Shown piece after piece: positions 1-11,569 of a stretch of 64,000 bases of DNA. The translations under genes and the position numbers were made by a program. How positions within the stretch are numbered: the stretch's first letter is position 1; each line of letters opens with the position of its first letter. The stretch comes from Gamarada debralockiae (Eukaryota; Ascomycota; Leotiomycetes; Helotiales; Hyphodiscaceae). Under the pieces are notes generated by a model. It did no database searches and had not been told where the DNA came from. It saw only the letters and a list, made by a program, of their open reading frames with translations. Location: positions 42,736 through 106,735 of the forward strand of contig NXFV01000285.1 of NCBI GenBank assembly GCA_002803225.1, written 5' to 3'.

Positions 1-460
1 TCCTTAAGAAATAGCCCGTATGTCACGTACCCGCCACGCAACTTTCATCCAGTGGGTACTTTGACCTGACTTTGATCTCGAAGGAAGAATTTGCGACGTA
101 CCTACTTTCCGGTTGGACGGAAGAAAATTGGAAGATTACACCAGTAAAGAATACATGGAAATGCCTACAGATGTAAGTTGTCCTGGGCCGCGACCAGCGG
201 CCATCATAATTGAACTTGCAATCAGGTGCGAACAAAGCTACTCGAGCATCTTACTTGGGATCTCGAAACCTCGACGGCAAATCCCCATCTAGGATGCCTT
301 TCCGAGCTGCCAAAGGACGTCAAGGACAATATTACCGAAGCTCTCCACGATGCTACACGTCAACAAGCAAGCCTCTCTCCCGGCGTCCGTGGATAACCTT
401 ACAAAAGAGCTATTGCACCTACTCGTGCGGCCCAAAAGTTAGGCCGACCCAGTTAGAATA
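1..460 (+). other. Unrecognised coding remnant at the left edge
   Basis: Positions 14-172 read as an open frame with a protein-like composition. A possible intron follows at 173-225 (GTAAGT donor, CAATCAG acceptor). Beyond it two frames look partly coding: one runs from 226 to about 390, and the frame continuing the splice has one stop near 295 and then stays open to about 448. A stop lies in the upstream frame at 11-13. This could be the 3' end of a gene that starts outside the window and has decayed. I recognise no domain. Confidence 0.25.
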
Positions 461-732
461 GGGTGTTTAGACCGGAGAGGGCAGTACTTTTAGTAGAGAA
501 CGGTGCAGGTGTCTAAGGTTTGGTGTTGTAGCGTGAGAGTTTGTTTATGTTTACCGCCCTATTAATCGAAATTGTTTCAAAGTTTTGAGGCTGATAGGTA
601 GTTGGCCCAATCAATCAGTCTCTCTCGCCATTAAAACCATACTAAGTGGGTGGGCCTAACTTATGGGCAGTACGAGTACTGTATCTTCTAAGTTGTCACC
701 GTTCAGAATTATGACGAAAATTACTTCATACT

Positions 733-1179
733 ATGTCGCACCTCATTCGTAAACGGACACTTCGGGAACTGGCTTTCGAGAAATTCAAGGAGCTACGCTC
801 CAAAGTAGGAGGAGTAGAGGACCTAGTGCGCCGCGTAATGCTTCTCTCTAGCAGTGAGTACCTTCTAGGAGACTAGGTTGACGAGGGCAAGCTGTTGCTC
901 TTTATTAAGGAGGAGATCGCATCACGCGCTTTGCGCAGGAGTCGCCAGCTAGACGAGGAGAGAGATAGGAAGAGGAAAGCAGCGGCAGGAGGGGCAGTGA
1001 AGGCGCGGCCATGCAAACGCCAGAAGAGAGCTAAACAAGAGAATAATGAAAAGAAGTCTTTGCCAGGCAAAACTCATACTCTCTTCAAACGCTGGTTCTG
1101 CACTAACAATAGCTGTGATATTAGCAATAAGGAGAAGTGGTGTTACCTGCTTGGTAGGCCATCACAGCCTATGGGTTGA
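733..1179 (+). pseudogene. Basic, charged protein relic with one in-frame TAG
   Basis: A single frame from an ATG at 733 to a TGA at 1177 is broken only by TAG at 874-876. The part before the stop is 47 residues and helical in character. After it come a strongly basic stretch rich in Arg/Lys/Glu (about 930-1060) and a tail with three cysteines. Such coils and basic tails are common at the C-termini of fungal DNA transposases, but I could not identify the family. Read as one gene it would be about 148 codons. It could also be chance open frame, so confidence is low. Confidence 0.3.
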
Positions 1180-2797
1180 ACTCGTATCCAACAAGATCTG
1201 GAGAAGTTTCCTGCTTCCTCAACTTTGCGCGTGTGTGCGGAGGCTTCACCGTTGAGTACTTCCAACAACCGTGGGGCGAGAAGGATGGATACGGTATTTC
1301 TTTTGGCGTTTAAGCTGTGCTGGTCGCCTTCGCATTGGCGATTTTGATCTGTCTCCACAGGTTTGGAGCGAGTATGAGAGCAAAAGGTGGCTGCATTGAT
1401 TAGTTTCAAACCCATTGTCCTTGAAGACCAGGCTGTTAGTAATATCACTTCTGTTTGCCTGTAGTTTCCCTTGGTAAGGGATGATCACAGCGGCTGTAGG
1501 CCCAATTCGCTGGCTTATTAGCCTTTCACCGTAGTCTGAGGTCCGTGCTAGTACTTATTAATAACTTGAGATACCTGTCCCAGTGACTGCGTTGGTGGAA
1601 GCCCAGAAGTGAGCCTTATACAACCAACAGGCCATCTGAATAAATCGTCCATTTGGGCTAGCTTCCGGCTACTTTCACAATTTCAAGGGGTAGTAAACAT
1701 TTTGTTTAGAATAATCATGCATTTCAGCGTTCAGGGTGACTGCAGAGCTCTATTAACTTCCAGAGGGGTATTTCATCTCAAGTAAATTAACCCAGCTCTT
1801 CGCCTTCCCCTACCCCCATCTTCGAATGCCCCAAAAAACTCTCATAACTGTGCCGCCTATCTTGCCACCTGATCTAGGTAGTAATTCTTATAAATCACCT
1901 TCTGATAACCGGAAATGCCATGCAAGAAACTACCCCTCATACCCCGCCTCGTGTTGCCGAGCTCTAAGATCCACGATTTCAAAATAAAATGCCAAGTTCC
2001 CCACAGAAGCGGCAATATTCTCGGTCACATTGAGATCCACTACACGGACAGATGCCACCAACTCGATATTCTCAGGTGCAAAGCGGTGTCAATGTGGGAC
2101 CGGCATGTGCTCGTAATATCTTTTTGTTTTTATTCTATTTTTTATTCCATACTCTTTTTAACTGCCGAAGGCGCTATGTAGGGGAGGTCTAGTTTACAGG
2201 CCAGTGCACCAATCATAAACCCAGTATCCTTGATTACCAACCATTTTATGCTCATAGTATTTGCGAAGGTACATGACTCAAGAGATGGCTGAGGGGGGGG
2301 GAAATGTTCGGTCCACGGAAGCGGCATGACAAACATGGGTTTTAGATTCTACAAGTTCGAATAGATTCTCCTCCACAGAGTGGAAACCAAAGATGGGCAT
2401 ATCGGACCGACTTTCGGGAGTCCCGAGTCCGCGGTCCTCCACATTCTGGAGTCTGGCATACCTCCCCGCAAAAATTGGCGTTGTACCCCAGGGGCCACGC
2501 TGCGATTCAAGAAGTTTACCCGAACGTCCCTCTCGATGTAGACGCCGTAGTCTAGCAGCATCGAGATTTCCCTACTCTAAGATCCACCTAGCCCGTCGAG
2601 ACTCATGCAGAGATGTTAGCAGGAACAAGCCCCACACATCGAACACTTCTCAACTAGTATCTGAGGGATCCGGTATCTTCGCAGCTGACCCTTCACTAAC
2701 ATAATACGTCCATCTAAGCTATGGCCGGGCCAATGGGCCTCGCCACTAGGCGTACTTCTATGGATAAATGTGGAGAAGAGATAGAGCTCTGCAAAGA
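1180..2797. other. Intergenic, no gene supported
   Basis: Only short overlapping frames on both strands, none with a recognisable motif or a consistent splice pattern. The stretch around 2350-2560 on the minus strand is mildly protein-like but too short to call. There is a G run near 2293. Confidence 0.5.
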
Positions 2798-2804
2798 CAT
2801 AAAA
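2798..2804 (+). promoter_or_regulatory. TATA-like box of the GH3 gene
   Basis: A CATAAAAG-type sequence lies about 85 bases upstream of the ATG at 2885, a usual distance for a fungal TATA element. Inferred from position and composition only. Confidence 0.35.
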
Positions 2805-2884
2805 GGGGGAGAAGTGCCGTCTCTTTGTTCCATCTCAGGCTCGTTTGACCGGTTCACCAAAGTCCTTGATTTTGTGTACGCATC

Positions 2885-5800
2885 ATGACTTCAATCCGGA
2901 TACTCTCCTTGGCCATGACAGCCTTGGCGGGACTTGTTGATATCTCAAATGCGCAGGATATCACAAATGATACCTTTTTCTATGGCCAATCTCCTCCTGT
3001 TTATCCAAGCCGTGAGTCCGCGCCTTTGCCTAGCCCTCTTAGAAGTTAGCAATACTCATTGCCCTTTTTGACAGCTATTGGAACTGGAACCGGCACCTGG
3101 TCTAACGCATACGAAAAAGCTGCAGCTATGGTAGCGCAAATGACTTTAGATGAGAAGGTACCGAAATTGTGTTTATGTCGGCGAGAAATGAAAACTCACC
3201 AACTACAGGTGAATCTGACCTCCGGAGTCACAAGTACAACAAATGGCTGCTCAGGAAATATTCCGGCTATTGATCGCTTAGGATTTCCAGGGCTCTGCTT
3301 ACAAGATGCTGGCAATGGTGTTAGAGCTACCGATTTTGTTAACGGGTATCCCAGCGGTCTCCATGTCGGTGCAAGGTGAGACTCCCGAGTGTTAACCAAA
3401 ATATCTGCGCATAGGGTGTTGATCCAATGACACAGCTGGAACAAAGATCTTGCATACCAACGTGCTCTGGCTATGGGTGGCGAATTCCGTGCTAAAGGAG
3501 TTAATATCGCTCTTGGGCCCGGTACTATCTATCCCGTCATATGCTCTTAAGGTTTCCACTAATGGCCCTAGTTGTGGCACCACTTGGGCGTATTAGTGAA
3601 GGTGGACGAAATTGGGAGGGTAGGCTGCCCTAATCAATTCTTTTCTGTCTGAATCCGGTGCTATTGTATTCCTACAGGATTTTCAAATGATCCCTATCTC
3701 TGTGGTTCTCTCGTGTTCGAGACTGTACGTGGTGTGCAGGAGAACGGAGTAATCACCAGTACAAAGGTATCTTTCCAGCCTGTTTACTTTCAGGAAATCG
3801 ATTACACTAATGATTAAATCTTAGCATTTCATCGGATACGAGCAGGAGACAGATCGAAACCCTTCCACTAACCTAGCGGGTCAGCTTGTCCAATCAGTTT
3901 CATCCAATATTGATGATAAAACTATGCACGAGCTCTATCTTTGGCCCTTCCAAGGTAAGTTGTCTCCGTATCTAAAATGACATAGTATTGCTAATTTGTT
4001 CCCAAGATGCTGTCCACGCAGGCACCGGAAACATAATGTGCTCATATAATAGGCTGAACAACTCATATGCCAGCGCTAATAGCAAGACGCTGAACGGTCT
4101 ACTAAAGACTGAACTTGGGTTCAATGGCTTTGTTGTCACCGATTGGTTTGCTCAACATTCTGGCGTTGCTTCTGCACTCGCTGGCTTGGACATGGCCATG
4201 CCAGGTATTCTTTGAGAAGTTCTGCCAAGAAATAGATACTAATATATTTTTTTAAGATAGCGAGGGCTTCTGGGGTACGAATCTCACTACTGCCGTCAAC
4301 AACGGTTCTATTCCTATATCAAGGTTAAATGATATGGTAACCAGGTATTTTAACCACTCAAAATCCCGCTCTTCTCGCTCACAGTAACTGTCCAGAATTA
4401 TCGCCTCGTGGTATCAAATGGGCCAAGACAATGATTACCCAACTCCTGGCATCGGTATGCCCTATAATATTCTTGCTCCACATGCAGCAGTGAATGCAAA
4501 GAAACCATCCTCAAAGCAAGTCATCCTCGATGGTGCGATTGAGGGGCATGTTCTCGTCAAGAACGTCAACAACGTCCTTCCGTTAAAATCACCAAACCTT
4601 CTCTCACTCTTTGGCTACGACGCTAAAGCCCCCGATCAGAACGATCCCGCTCCTGGATTGAGTTCCTGGGCACTAGGATTTGAGAGCGCGAACGTCAACG
4701 AAGCCCTTCCTGGCTTCTCTGGGACTCCTCAAGTTGTGCCGATATCTCAGGTCGCTATTAATGGTACCATTATTAGCGGAGGTGGATCTGGGGCGAACAG
4801 TCCTGCTTATATCAATGCCCCATTCGATGCGTTGCAGGCAAAGGCGTACGAAGATGGTACTACTATTCTCTGGGACTTCATCAATGTCAACGCAACAGCA
4901 AATGTAGACGGAGCATCAGACGCCTGTCTCGTATTCATCAACGCCTTTGCGTCGGAGGGCTTTGATCGTGTTGGCCTCCATGATGACTTCTCAGATGCCT
5001 TAGTAAACAACGTCCGTATAACTTCCAATGAGGTCCACTGTAATTTCTAATAGTCATTTAGATCGCAGACCAATGCAGCAACACGATTGTGGTCATCCAC
5101 AATGCAGGTGTTAGATTGGTTGACCAATTCGTTGACCACCCTAACGTTACAGCCATTATTTTTGCTCACTTGCCAGGTTAGTTGGATAAGCCTTCCCACC
5201 CTCTCTACAAACTGTCCAATGAGTCAGAGTCTTACTAACTCTTATAACAATAACAGGCCAAGATTCAGGCCGTGCACTCGTTTCTCTCCTATATGGTGAC
5301 TCCTCTCCCTCGGGCAAGTTACCTTACAGTGTTCCGATGAATGAAAGCGCCTTCGGTGCTCTTCTCGGCCCAGCTCTCCCTGCAGCCCCCTATACCGTGT
5401 TCCCACAAGCCGACTTCTCCGAAGGCGTCTACATCGACTATCGGGCATTCGACGCCCAGAACATCACACCGCGTTATGAATTCGGCTTCGGACTCTCCTA
5501 CACCACGTTTGGCTACTCAAACCTGAGAATCTCAACACTCAGTGGTGTCTCTCACGCCACCTATCCCACAGGCCCGATCAGAGAAGGTGGTGCAGAAGAT
5601 CTCTGGGATGTCGTTGCAACTGTCAATGTTGATGTGAAAAATACTGGTATCGTCGACGGTGCGGAAGTTGCACAACTTTACGTGGGAATTCCCGGGGGCC
5701 CAATTAGGCAGTTACGAGGGTTTAGCAAAGTTGATATACAAGCTGGGCAGATAGTTACGGTGAGCTTTAATCTGACCAGGAGGGATTTGAGTACGTGGGA

Positions 5801-5900
5801 TGTGGTAGCGCAGCAGTGGAAACTGCAGAGTGGCGAGTATAGCATTTATGTGGGGGCTAGTAGTCGGATTTTGCACCTTGATGGGATGTTGATGATCTGA
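2885..5900 (+). CDS. Secreted GH3 beta-glucosidase, 12 exons, 796 aa
   Basis: Glycoside hydrolase family 3; removes terminal beta-glucose from cellobiose and other beta-glucosides outside the cell. Exons: 2885-3011, 3075-3157, 3209-3375, 3436-3521, 3572-3619, 3678-3766, 3825-3954, 4007-4204, 4257-4344, 4396-5011, 5062-5176, 5257-5900. They sum to 2391 nt and keep one frame. Residues 1-23 form a signal peptide. The TIM-barrel domain carries the nucleophile Asp near residue 289 in a GFVVTDW motif. The alpha/beta sandwich domain follows, then [10 protein letters not shown] near 654 and a fibronectin-III-like domain near 690-785, as in fungal family members. The 50-nt intron 3522-3571 hides three stop codons, so the gene looks broken if it is missed. 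There are several N-glycosylation sites. The family is clear; the exact substrate is not. Confidence 0.93.
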
Positions 5901-7088
5901 GGTGGTGGTAATGTCGATGTAGTAAAGCGGAAATGGAGGAGACGAGGTATGTGCTACGAATTATGAATTTTGGATGCTAAAGTAATAGTCACTTGAATCA
6001 AGAACAGATTATTAAAATTGCACGCTTCCATATTCTCACTCTCCAGATTTCTGAGGCCCGATTTGGAAGTGGAAATAGTAGGTCTTCCAGAACGGAAAGC
6101 GAGACTATCTGCCATGTGAAATCTGAGGCTTCTATATGGCAGAGCAGACGAGAATCCCAATTCTCCTCAGTCTGTGGCCATATGTGTAGAGCAGTGTGAT
6201 ATTTTATGACTTGTCTCCTTACAGGTATAGCGGCACAAGGTATTGAAGCCTGTGGTTCAGCTCTCGGTGTGGCAGATTAAGCTGAATACGGAGCTGAAGG
6301 CCTGAATTACAGTGTGTGATATAGGAAATGCAGGCTTCCGGCGCCTATAAATTGTAAAACACTAGTCGATTTCGTACTTCCAATTTAATACTTATTACAT
6401 GTTACTTCAGCCTAAGGCCATACCTGTAATTCCAATAAGCTCGCGGCATTATGACTCTTAATCAAAATCTATCAACACTTGGTATCAGATAGAAATCAGG
6501 GTCCAGGCCCCGCAAGCTGATCCCTAAATCTTAGGCCACTGTACTAGTATAACCCCCTGCTCATGTCTAAAGACGGAAATGGACGTTGGTGGGGTCAGTT
6601 TTCGTCCAAGACTTCAGTGGTATTACATGCAAAGCTCAGGAACTATGGTACATTCAAGCCGCTTTGAGAATTCAAATAAGCAAGATGAAATAAAAATTTT
6701 AATTTACTTTATTGTTCCATAAACCTAGTCAATATAGTGTAGTGCAAAACTATTTCATGAGATAGTCCTTCCACATTCACTTGTACACAAAAATACTAAA
6801 GTCGATCGTGGGATAAGGTTTACCATTATTCGTAATAACGCGTAGTAGGTAATGGATTAGTATCAGATAATCAGCAGCGGGTTGGCTGTCGAGCTATCCC
6901 TACTATAATAAAATCTGGCTATAAGCATATCCTAACAAATAAGCATATTGCTGTCAACCCTAACGATGTGACAGTTCTGGCGAATGTCACCTGATCGTGC
7001 TGCCTGCGCGTGACTCACGCGCCTGGGAGAGACTAGCGTGCTAGCGCGTTCCGGAGATACATGGGTGCTAGCCTACGGCTTGCACGAA
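5901..7088. other. Intergenic, A+T-rich in its right half
   Basis: No supported gene. The segment 6660-6960 is A+T-rich and resembles decayed repeat DNA. The right end is the flank of the Tc1-like element. Confidence 0.5.
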
Positions 7089-7134
7089 CTCTACGGCGTA
7101 GTGGGAAGTTGCCGATTTGGGGGCACAGGCCACC
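7089..7134 (+). repeat. Left terminal inverted repeat of the Tc1-like element
   Basis: Reads CTCTACGGCG at its outer end and is the reverse complement of 8526-8571 except at one base. Confidence 0.92.
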
Positions 7135-7195
7135 CCACTAGTTTTATACGTGTTATTTACTTAGAACCATCAAAACATAGCCTAATCAGCCCAGA

Positions 7196-8467
7196 ATGAA
7201 GCGCAAATACTCTTCTATTGCCTGTCAGACTGATCCTGTTATAATTACTACTCCAAAACGCGTTCGCAAGTCTCGTGCCAAGTATTTCACCCCCCCGCTA
7301 GAGCTCTCTTTCTCTAAAGGCCAGCATGAGACCCCTCAACGCGCTGGCGTCTTCCTTTGTAAGGAGATTGCACAAAAGAAGAGTATCTCATTTACTCAAG
7401 AAGAGATCCGCGATGTAACTAGCGTCCCTCCACGCGTACAAACCGATATCCTCAAGTCAAAGCAAGTCCGAATGCTTCACCACCGGTTAGAGAGTCAAGA
7501 GCCTGATCCACGAGCTCCTCTACGCTCTGTTTCACGTCAAGACACAAGGGCAATACACGACTATCTTATCGACCCAAAGATCTCTCCAGACAAGAAGAAT
7601 GAGCCTTGGCTAGATGTCGCAAAAGCTGCTGGCATTGATCTCCCTAAAACACGACACTTCAAGCCGAAGGGCCTCCGTACAGTCGAGCCACGAACCGTCC
7701 AAAAAGCGTGTAAGGGAGATGAAGGGATTGGAAGTTTTATACGAGAAGAAGAGAAGGAGTTGACAAGAAGAGAGGCAGATCAACGACTTGATTGGATTGA
7801 TATTCAACTTCCTATACGACTACACTCTGTGGACTGGGAGGATTGCGCCTTTTGTGACGAATTCCACTTCGGTGTAGCTCAGCAAGATACCAAGCATATC
7901 AAACGGCCAATTGGGAGGGAATATAGGTATAAGAAAGAGAATGTTCAACTCAAGAAGGTTACATCAAAGGACGAAAAGGCAGCTGCGCGAGAAGAGGGCC
8001 ATCTCAAGCTTATAAACATCTTTGTTATTGTTGGCTACAACTTCAGGAAGACAATCCGATATGAGGTATCTAATAATACGGGTAAGATGGAACAGAATGC
8101 TTATATTAAGGTTCTACAACAGCTTCTTGCAGATCCAGAATAGCAACGACAAGGCCTTACTCTTGTTCAAGATAAGGATTCAGCTCATATATCAAAGAAG
8201 GTTACACAGTTCTGTAAAGAACAAGGCCTTTCTATGATTACTTTACCTAGCAACTCTCTTGACTTCTCTATCCTAGAGACAATGGCACGCACATATAAGA
8301 AGAGGTTTCATGCGAGGGCATCAAGATCAGAGGCACAAGGCCTAGCTCGGTTTGAGAGGATATTTACTGAGGAAGTAGATCAAAAGAAGATACAGTCTTT
8401 ATATAAAGGCTATACAGCGAGGTTTCACGAGTGTAGAGATAGAGATGGTCAAATGACACATTTTTAG
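7196..8467 (+). pseudogene. Tc1-like DDE transposase with one in-frame TAG
   Basis: Catalyses cut-and-paste transposition of the surrounding element. One frame runs 423 codons from the ATG at 7196 and is interrupted only by TAG at 8141-8143. The N-terminal part is basic and DNA-binding in character. The catalytic triad is visible: Asp in WEDCAFCDEFHF (about residue 213), Asp in LVQDKDSAH just after the stop, and an acidic residue in the NSLDFSILE motif. A CAG-to-TAG change, the C-to-T transition expected of RIP, would explain the stop. The rest of the frame is intact, so inactivation is recent or the stop is suppressed. As annotated, the element is non-autonomous. Confidence 0.85.
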
Positions 8468-8525
8468 CATAGTTAATAAGTATATTTATACTCAAAATAG
8501 GTGCGTAGGTACTTAGAATTGATGA

Positions 8526-8571
8526 GGTGGCCTGTGCCCCCAAATCGGCAACTTCCCACTGCGCCGTAGAG
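8526..8571 (-). repeat. Right terminal inverted repeat of the Tc1-like element
   Basis: Reverse complement of 7089-7134 with one mismatch; followed by the CACGAA copy at 8572-8577. Confidence 0.92.
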
Positions 8572-8909
8572 CACGAAGCCTTCGTACACGTGAAAACTAC
8601 AGGGATAAACAAATTTTTGACCCCGGACCGGACTAACTTAGACCCGGTTTTCGGTGTTGGAAGTTTGGCTTTTCGAAGCACCTTCTTCTTCTTAGCAAGC
8701 TAAGAAGTACGAAGGCAAAATCATTGAGTGTTCGGAACTGAAGCCGATTTCGAACTTTAACTTACTGCAATTTCGCCAATCACTGGAATGATTCTAGAAA
8801 GTACAACAATATATACGGTATAATTTCACTTTCTGTAGTCTTCAAGGACAGAAAATAAATGCCTGGATTATCAGTCCTCAGTGAGCAGCCCCCAGCCGTA
8901 GATCATCTA

Positions 8910-9920
8910 CTAAGCTGAGCGTGGTAGCTCCTCGTCCTCCCGTATTTTGGCAAGTCGTTTTCGTGTGGCAATGGCGCCATAGGTTGTCGCTAGTGAGGAA
9001 ATCAAGGGTAACACAATGAATAGCCCAATAAGCGCGGCGCATAAAATCATGGCAAATAGCGCGAATCCGTATGCTGCTTGTTGAAGATCAAGATCTGGAC
9101 TTTCAGAGTGTGCTGATAATGATAGATTGAAAGCCGACAGAATAATAACAATGACACCAAACGCTGACACTGCGTTATTGTACTGGTCCATGTAAGGCAC
9201 ATAGCTTTCGGTCAAGGCATGGGGGAAGCCTTGAAGGATGCTGGATACGGAAAACTTGTAAGGCGAATATCGGTAAATGGTGTCGAGCCGATTTAACCGC
9301 AACTCGCCATATTGGAATCGTGTGTCCATGGTATTAGAATCGTGAGGGTTGAGATTTGGTAGTATTGTACGGGCAAATTCCGTCCAAGCTCGGTAGTCCA
9401 AGTTCACATTAACCAGATGACATTCTTGTGCCACCTGTAAATCATGACCAAAGCGAATGAGGCCACAATAAGAGTACAGAAGCCCGCACGCTGCTCGGTG
9501 TAATTGAGGTTCGCAGGATATATAGGCCTCCCAGAAATCGTAATTGAGCAGAAAGTCCGGGAGTGGTTTGATAAATATTCTCGATTTCGCCCAAACGAGG
9601 TGAAGATCCAGTTCTTCTGCGATTACAATTTCACGGCGGAGGAACTTCTGGTAGTACAAGGAGCGTGGAGCTCCTTGAACGGCGATTAGCCACAGCATCT
9701 TGCGTATGGTATTGAATCGAGAAAGATCGAAAAAAGCACAGAGAAATCTGTGCACCTCATTTCCATGCTCAAATCTCAGTGGCTGCAGTTCCCTCGCTAG
9801 AGGAGATAGATCGTTGAAGGCGGCAGGGAGGACCAGGTCCTCCCGAGCAATCAAGGAAGAAGTCGGTGGGAACGGGGGCTTGTATGCTGGCGATGCGATC
9901 TTCTTCCCGAATTTGTCCAT
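8910..9920 (-). CDS. DUF6601-like fungal membrane protein, 336 aa
   Basis: Single-exon gene of a fungal family of unknown function. The conserved core covers about residues 70-165: a KxLWLIxxQGxPRxLYYQ segment, then REIVIAEELDLHLVW and RIFIKPLPxFLL. Two hydrophobic segments near 251-270 and 284-309 should anchor the C-terminus in a membrane, followed by a short charged tail. There is no signal peptide. The ATG at 9920 is the first in frame, and the length suits the family. The family name comes from the core motif as I remember it, so treat it as probable rather than certain. The lone position beside a transposon says nothing about its job. Confidence 0.8.
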   Translation of the reverse strand: MDKFGKKIASPAYKPPFPPTSSLIAREDLVLPAAFNDLSPLARELQPLRFEHGNEVHRFLCAFFDLSRFNTIRKMLWLIAVQGAPRSLYYQKFLRREIVIAEELDLHLVWAKSRIFIKPLPDFLLNYDFWEAYISCEPQLHRAACGLLYSYCGLIRFGHDLQVAQECHLVNVNLDYRAWTEFARTILPNLNPHDSNTMDTRFQYGELRLNRLDTIYRYSPYKFSVSSILQGFPHALTESYVPYMDQYNNAVSAFGVIVIILSAFNLSLSAHSESPDLDLQQAAYGFALFAMILCAALIGLFIVLPLISSLATTYGAIATRKRLAKIREDEELPRSA

Positions 9921-10365
9921 AGAGAATATAGTACGACGACGGTTGCGGGAAAAAATTAGAGTTGCAATAAGATTGGTCCGTTAAAAGCTCTTTCGAGGAA
10001 TTTAGAGTAGAGTGCGCCGCTCGGAAGCTAGGAGGATGCCGTGAACGACGTTGACTCTCTGAGAGATGTCGCAATTTATGGTTCATGGACTCGCAGAGGT
10101 CAGTATAGTTGACCACATTATGACTCAATAATTTGTAACTAAATATTTTTCGTTAATGATTGCATCTTTTGTCGTCTACGTAATCTTTTAAGATTAGGAG
10201 ACGTTAAACGAGAGAGAGTGTGTGTATATCGTAATTTTGACATAATTCGTGAAGTTGAACATGGGTGTATCCTGTTCGTTCTGGTCATAAAGCTTTACTT
10301 AATGGGCAACATTTCACTTAGACTGGCGATTTCAGCACCCGGAAGCATCCTCCGGCGAATGACTA

Positions 10366-10551
10366 CATCACAAACAGTTGCATCACAAACAGTTGCATCA
10401 CAAACAGTTACATCACAAACAGTTACATCACAAACAGTTGCACAAACAGTTACATCACAAACAGTTACATCATAAACAGTTATATCACAAACAGTTGCAT
10501 CACAAACAGTTGCATCACAAACAGTTACATCACAAATAGTTACATTACAAT
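10366..10551. repeat. 15-bp minisatellite, about 12 units
   Basis: Tandem copies of a CATCACAAACAGTTG-type 15-bp unit. One unit near 10440 lacks a few bases, and the 3' units are more diverged. The main variation is G/A at the last base. In one frame (10218-10475) it reads as a pentapeptide repeat SQTV[A/T], but that frame has no other sign of being a gene. Confidence 0.9.
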
Positions 10552-11337
10552 CATTGATGTTTGACGCGGCAGAAGTTAGCCGGGAACTGTATTTCTAGTC
10601 GCTAAAATCATCAGTGACGGGGTCTAATTTAGAGCTATAAGGCAGTTCTGTGTAACGTGATTGTACCCTTGAAAGAAAGAAGGGCTTCTTAGGCACTATT
10701 TTAAGTTAGGGCAGAAGTGGAAATTTCTAGAAGAACGCTACACGACGCCACATGACGCTATATTTCATGTGATCTTCAAAATTACAAAATTACGGCTGGT
10801 GTGGCTCTAAATACAGTATTGGGTAAAGACAATAAATCCTTGCTCGCTTATTAAGGTGCATTTTGTAAATCTCCCACCTTTGTCCGGATAAATTCGGCAG
10901 ACAAGTTCCCTTAAGCTTTATGTCTTTAAACTTTAGAGCTATATTTAAACTTAATATAAGCACTATGCCATCGTCCCGAATTCCGGGTACAGGTCGATTA
11001 TCATGATAAAGCAGGGGGTAATAGCTATTGTAGCTTTTGACGCTCTCAACAAAACGATCGATAGCATAGCTAAACTTTAATATTTTTTTAACTGCAAGTT
11101 AAGCGTTTATAGAGAAATAGCTAAAGAACAATGGCAAACAAATTATAGCTTATATATTTATATGGTGGAGGTTTAAGACCTCAAACTATAAAAAAATTTC
11201 GTCACACCGTTTTTTTCGGCACGCAGGGATGGACGTTAAAATCTGTGAGATATATAAAACTTGAGCTTGAACGCTACTAATAGCGGCGCCGCCTCCACGA
11301 ACGCCACCAATAGCTAATCAGTTTTGCTTTCTAACTG
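10552..11337. other. A+T-rich intergenic, probably decayed repeat
   Basis: Low G+C with many TA steps around 10900-11200, consistent with RIP. No coding frame supported. Confidence 0.5.
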
Positions 11338-11552
11338 CCATCCTCTTTAAGCTGCTCAAATAATTCCCCTTCACTACTTATCAGACTCTCCCCCAAAATA
11401 TTGAGCTCGCTGCTAAGTTTATTATGCTCCTCTCGCAGTTGCAGGGTGGCCCGTCTACCTTCTATATACTTTGAAACCTCTGTAAACCTCTTTTCCTTAG
11501 CAAAATATCTATCCTCAATGTCCTGTACCTTTTTTATAGCTCTGGAAACACT
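11338..11552 (-). pseudogene. Coiled-coil C-terminal fragment of an unknown gene
   Basis: An open minus-strand frame of about 70 codons without a start Met ends at the stop beside 11338. It is highly charged and heptad-like (segments such as EDRYFAKEKRF, LREEHNKLSSELN, EGELFEQLKED). The frame is closed by a stop just upstream. Such coils often end fungal transposases, so it is probably a transposon scrap. It overlaps no other candidate. Confidence 0.4.
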
Positions 11553-11569
11553 TGTGGAATAGGATTACT

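Larger units (their letters stand above)
7089..8571 (+). mobile_element. Tc1/mariner-like DNA transposon, 1483 bp
   Basis: The element is bounded by inverted repeats 7089-7134 and 8526-8571, 46 bp with a single mismatch (T/C near 7099). It contains one transposase gene. Each end has a TA (7092-7093 and 8567-8568) that could be the usual Tc1/mariner target duplication. The inverted repeat extends 3 bp beyond the TA, and the hexamer CACGAA flanks both outer ends (7083-7088 and 8572-8577), so the true boundary is uncertain. Near-identical ends suggest a recent insertion. Confidence 0.9.

Noticed and set aside
9769..10128. 119-codon minus-strand ORF upstream of the DUF6601-like gene
   Set aside because: It overlaps the 5' part of that gene in another frame and has no protein-like motif.
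10366..10551. CRISPR-like repeats
   Set aside because: Head-to-tail 15-bp units without spacers; a plain minisatellite.
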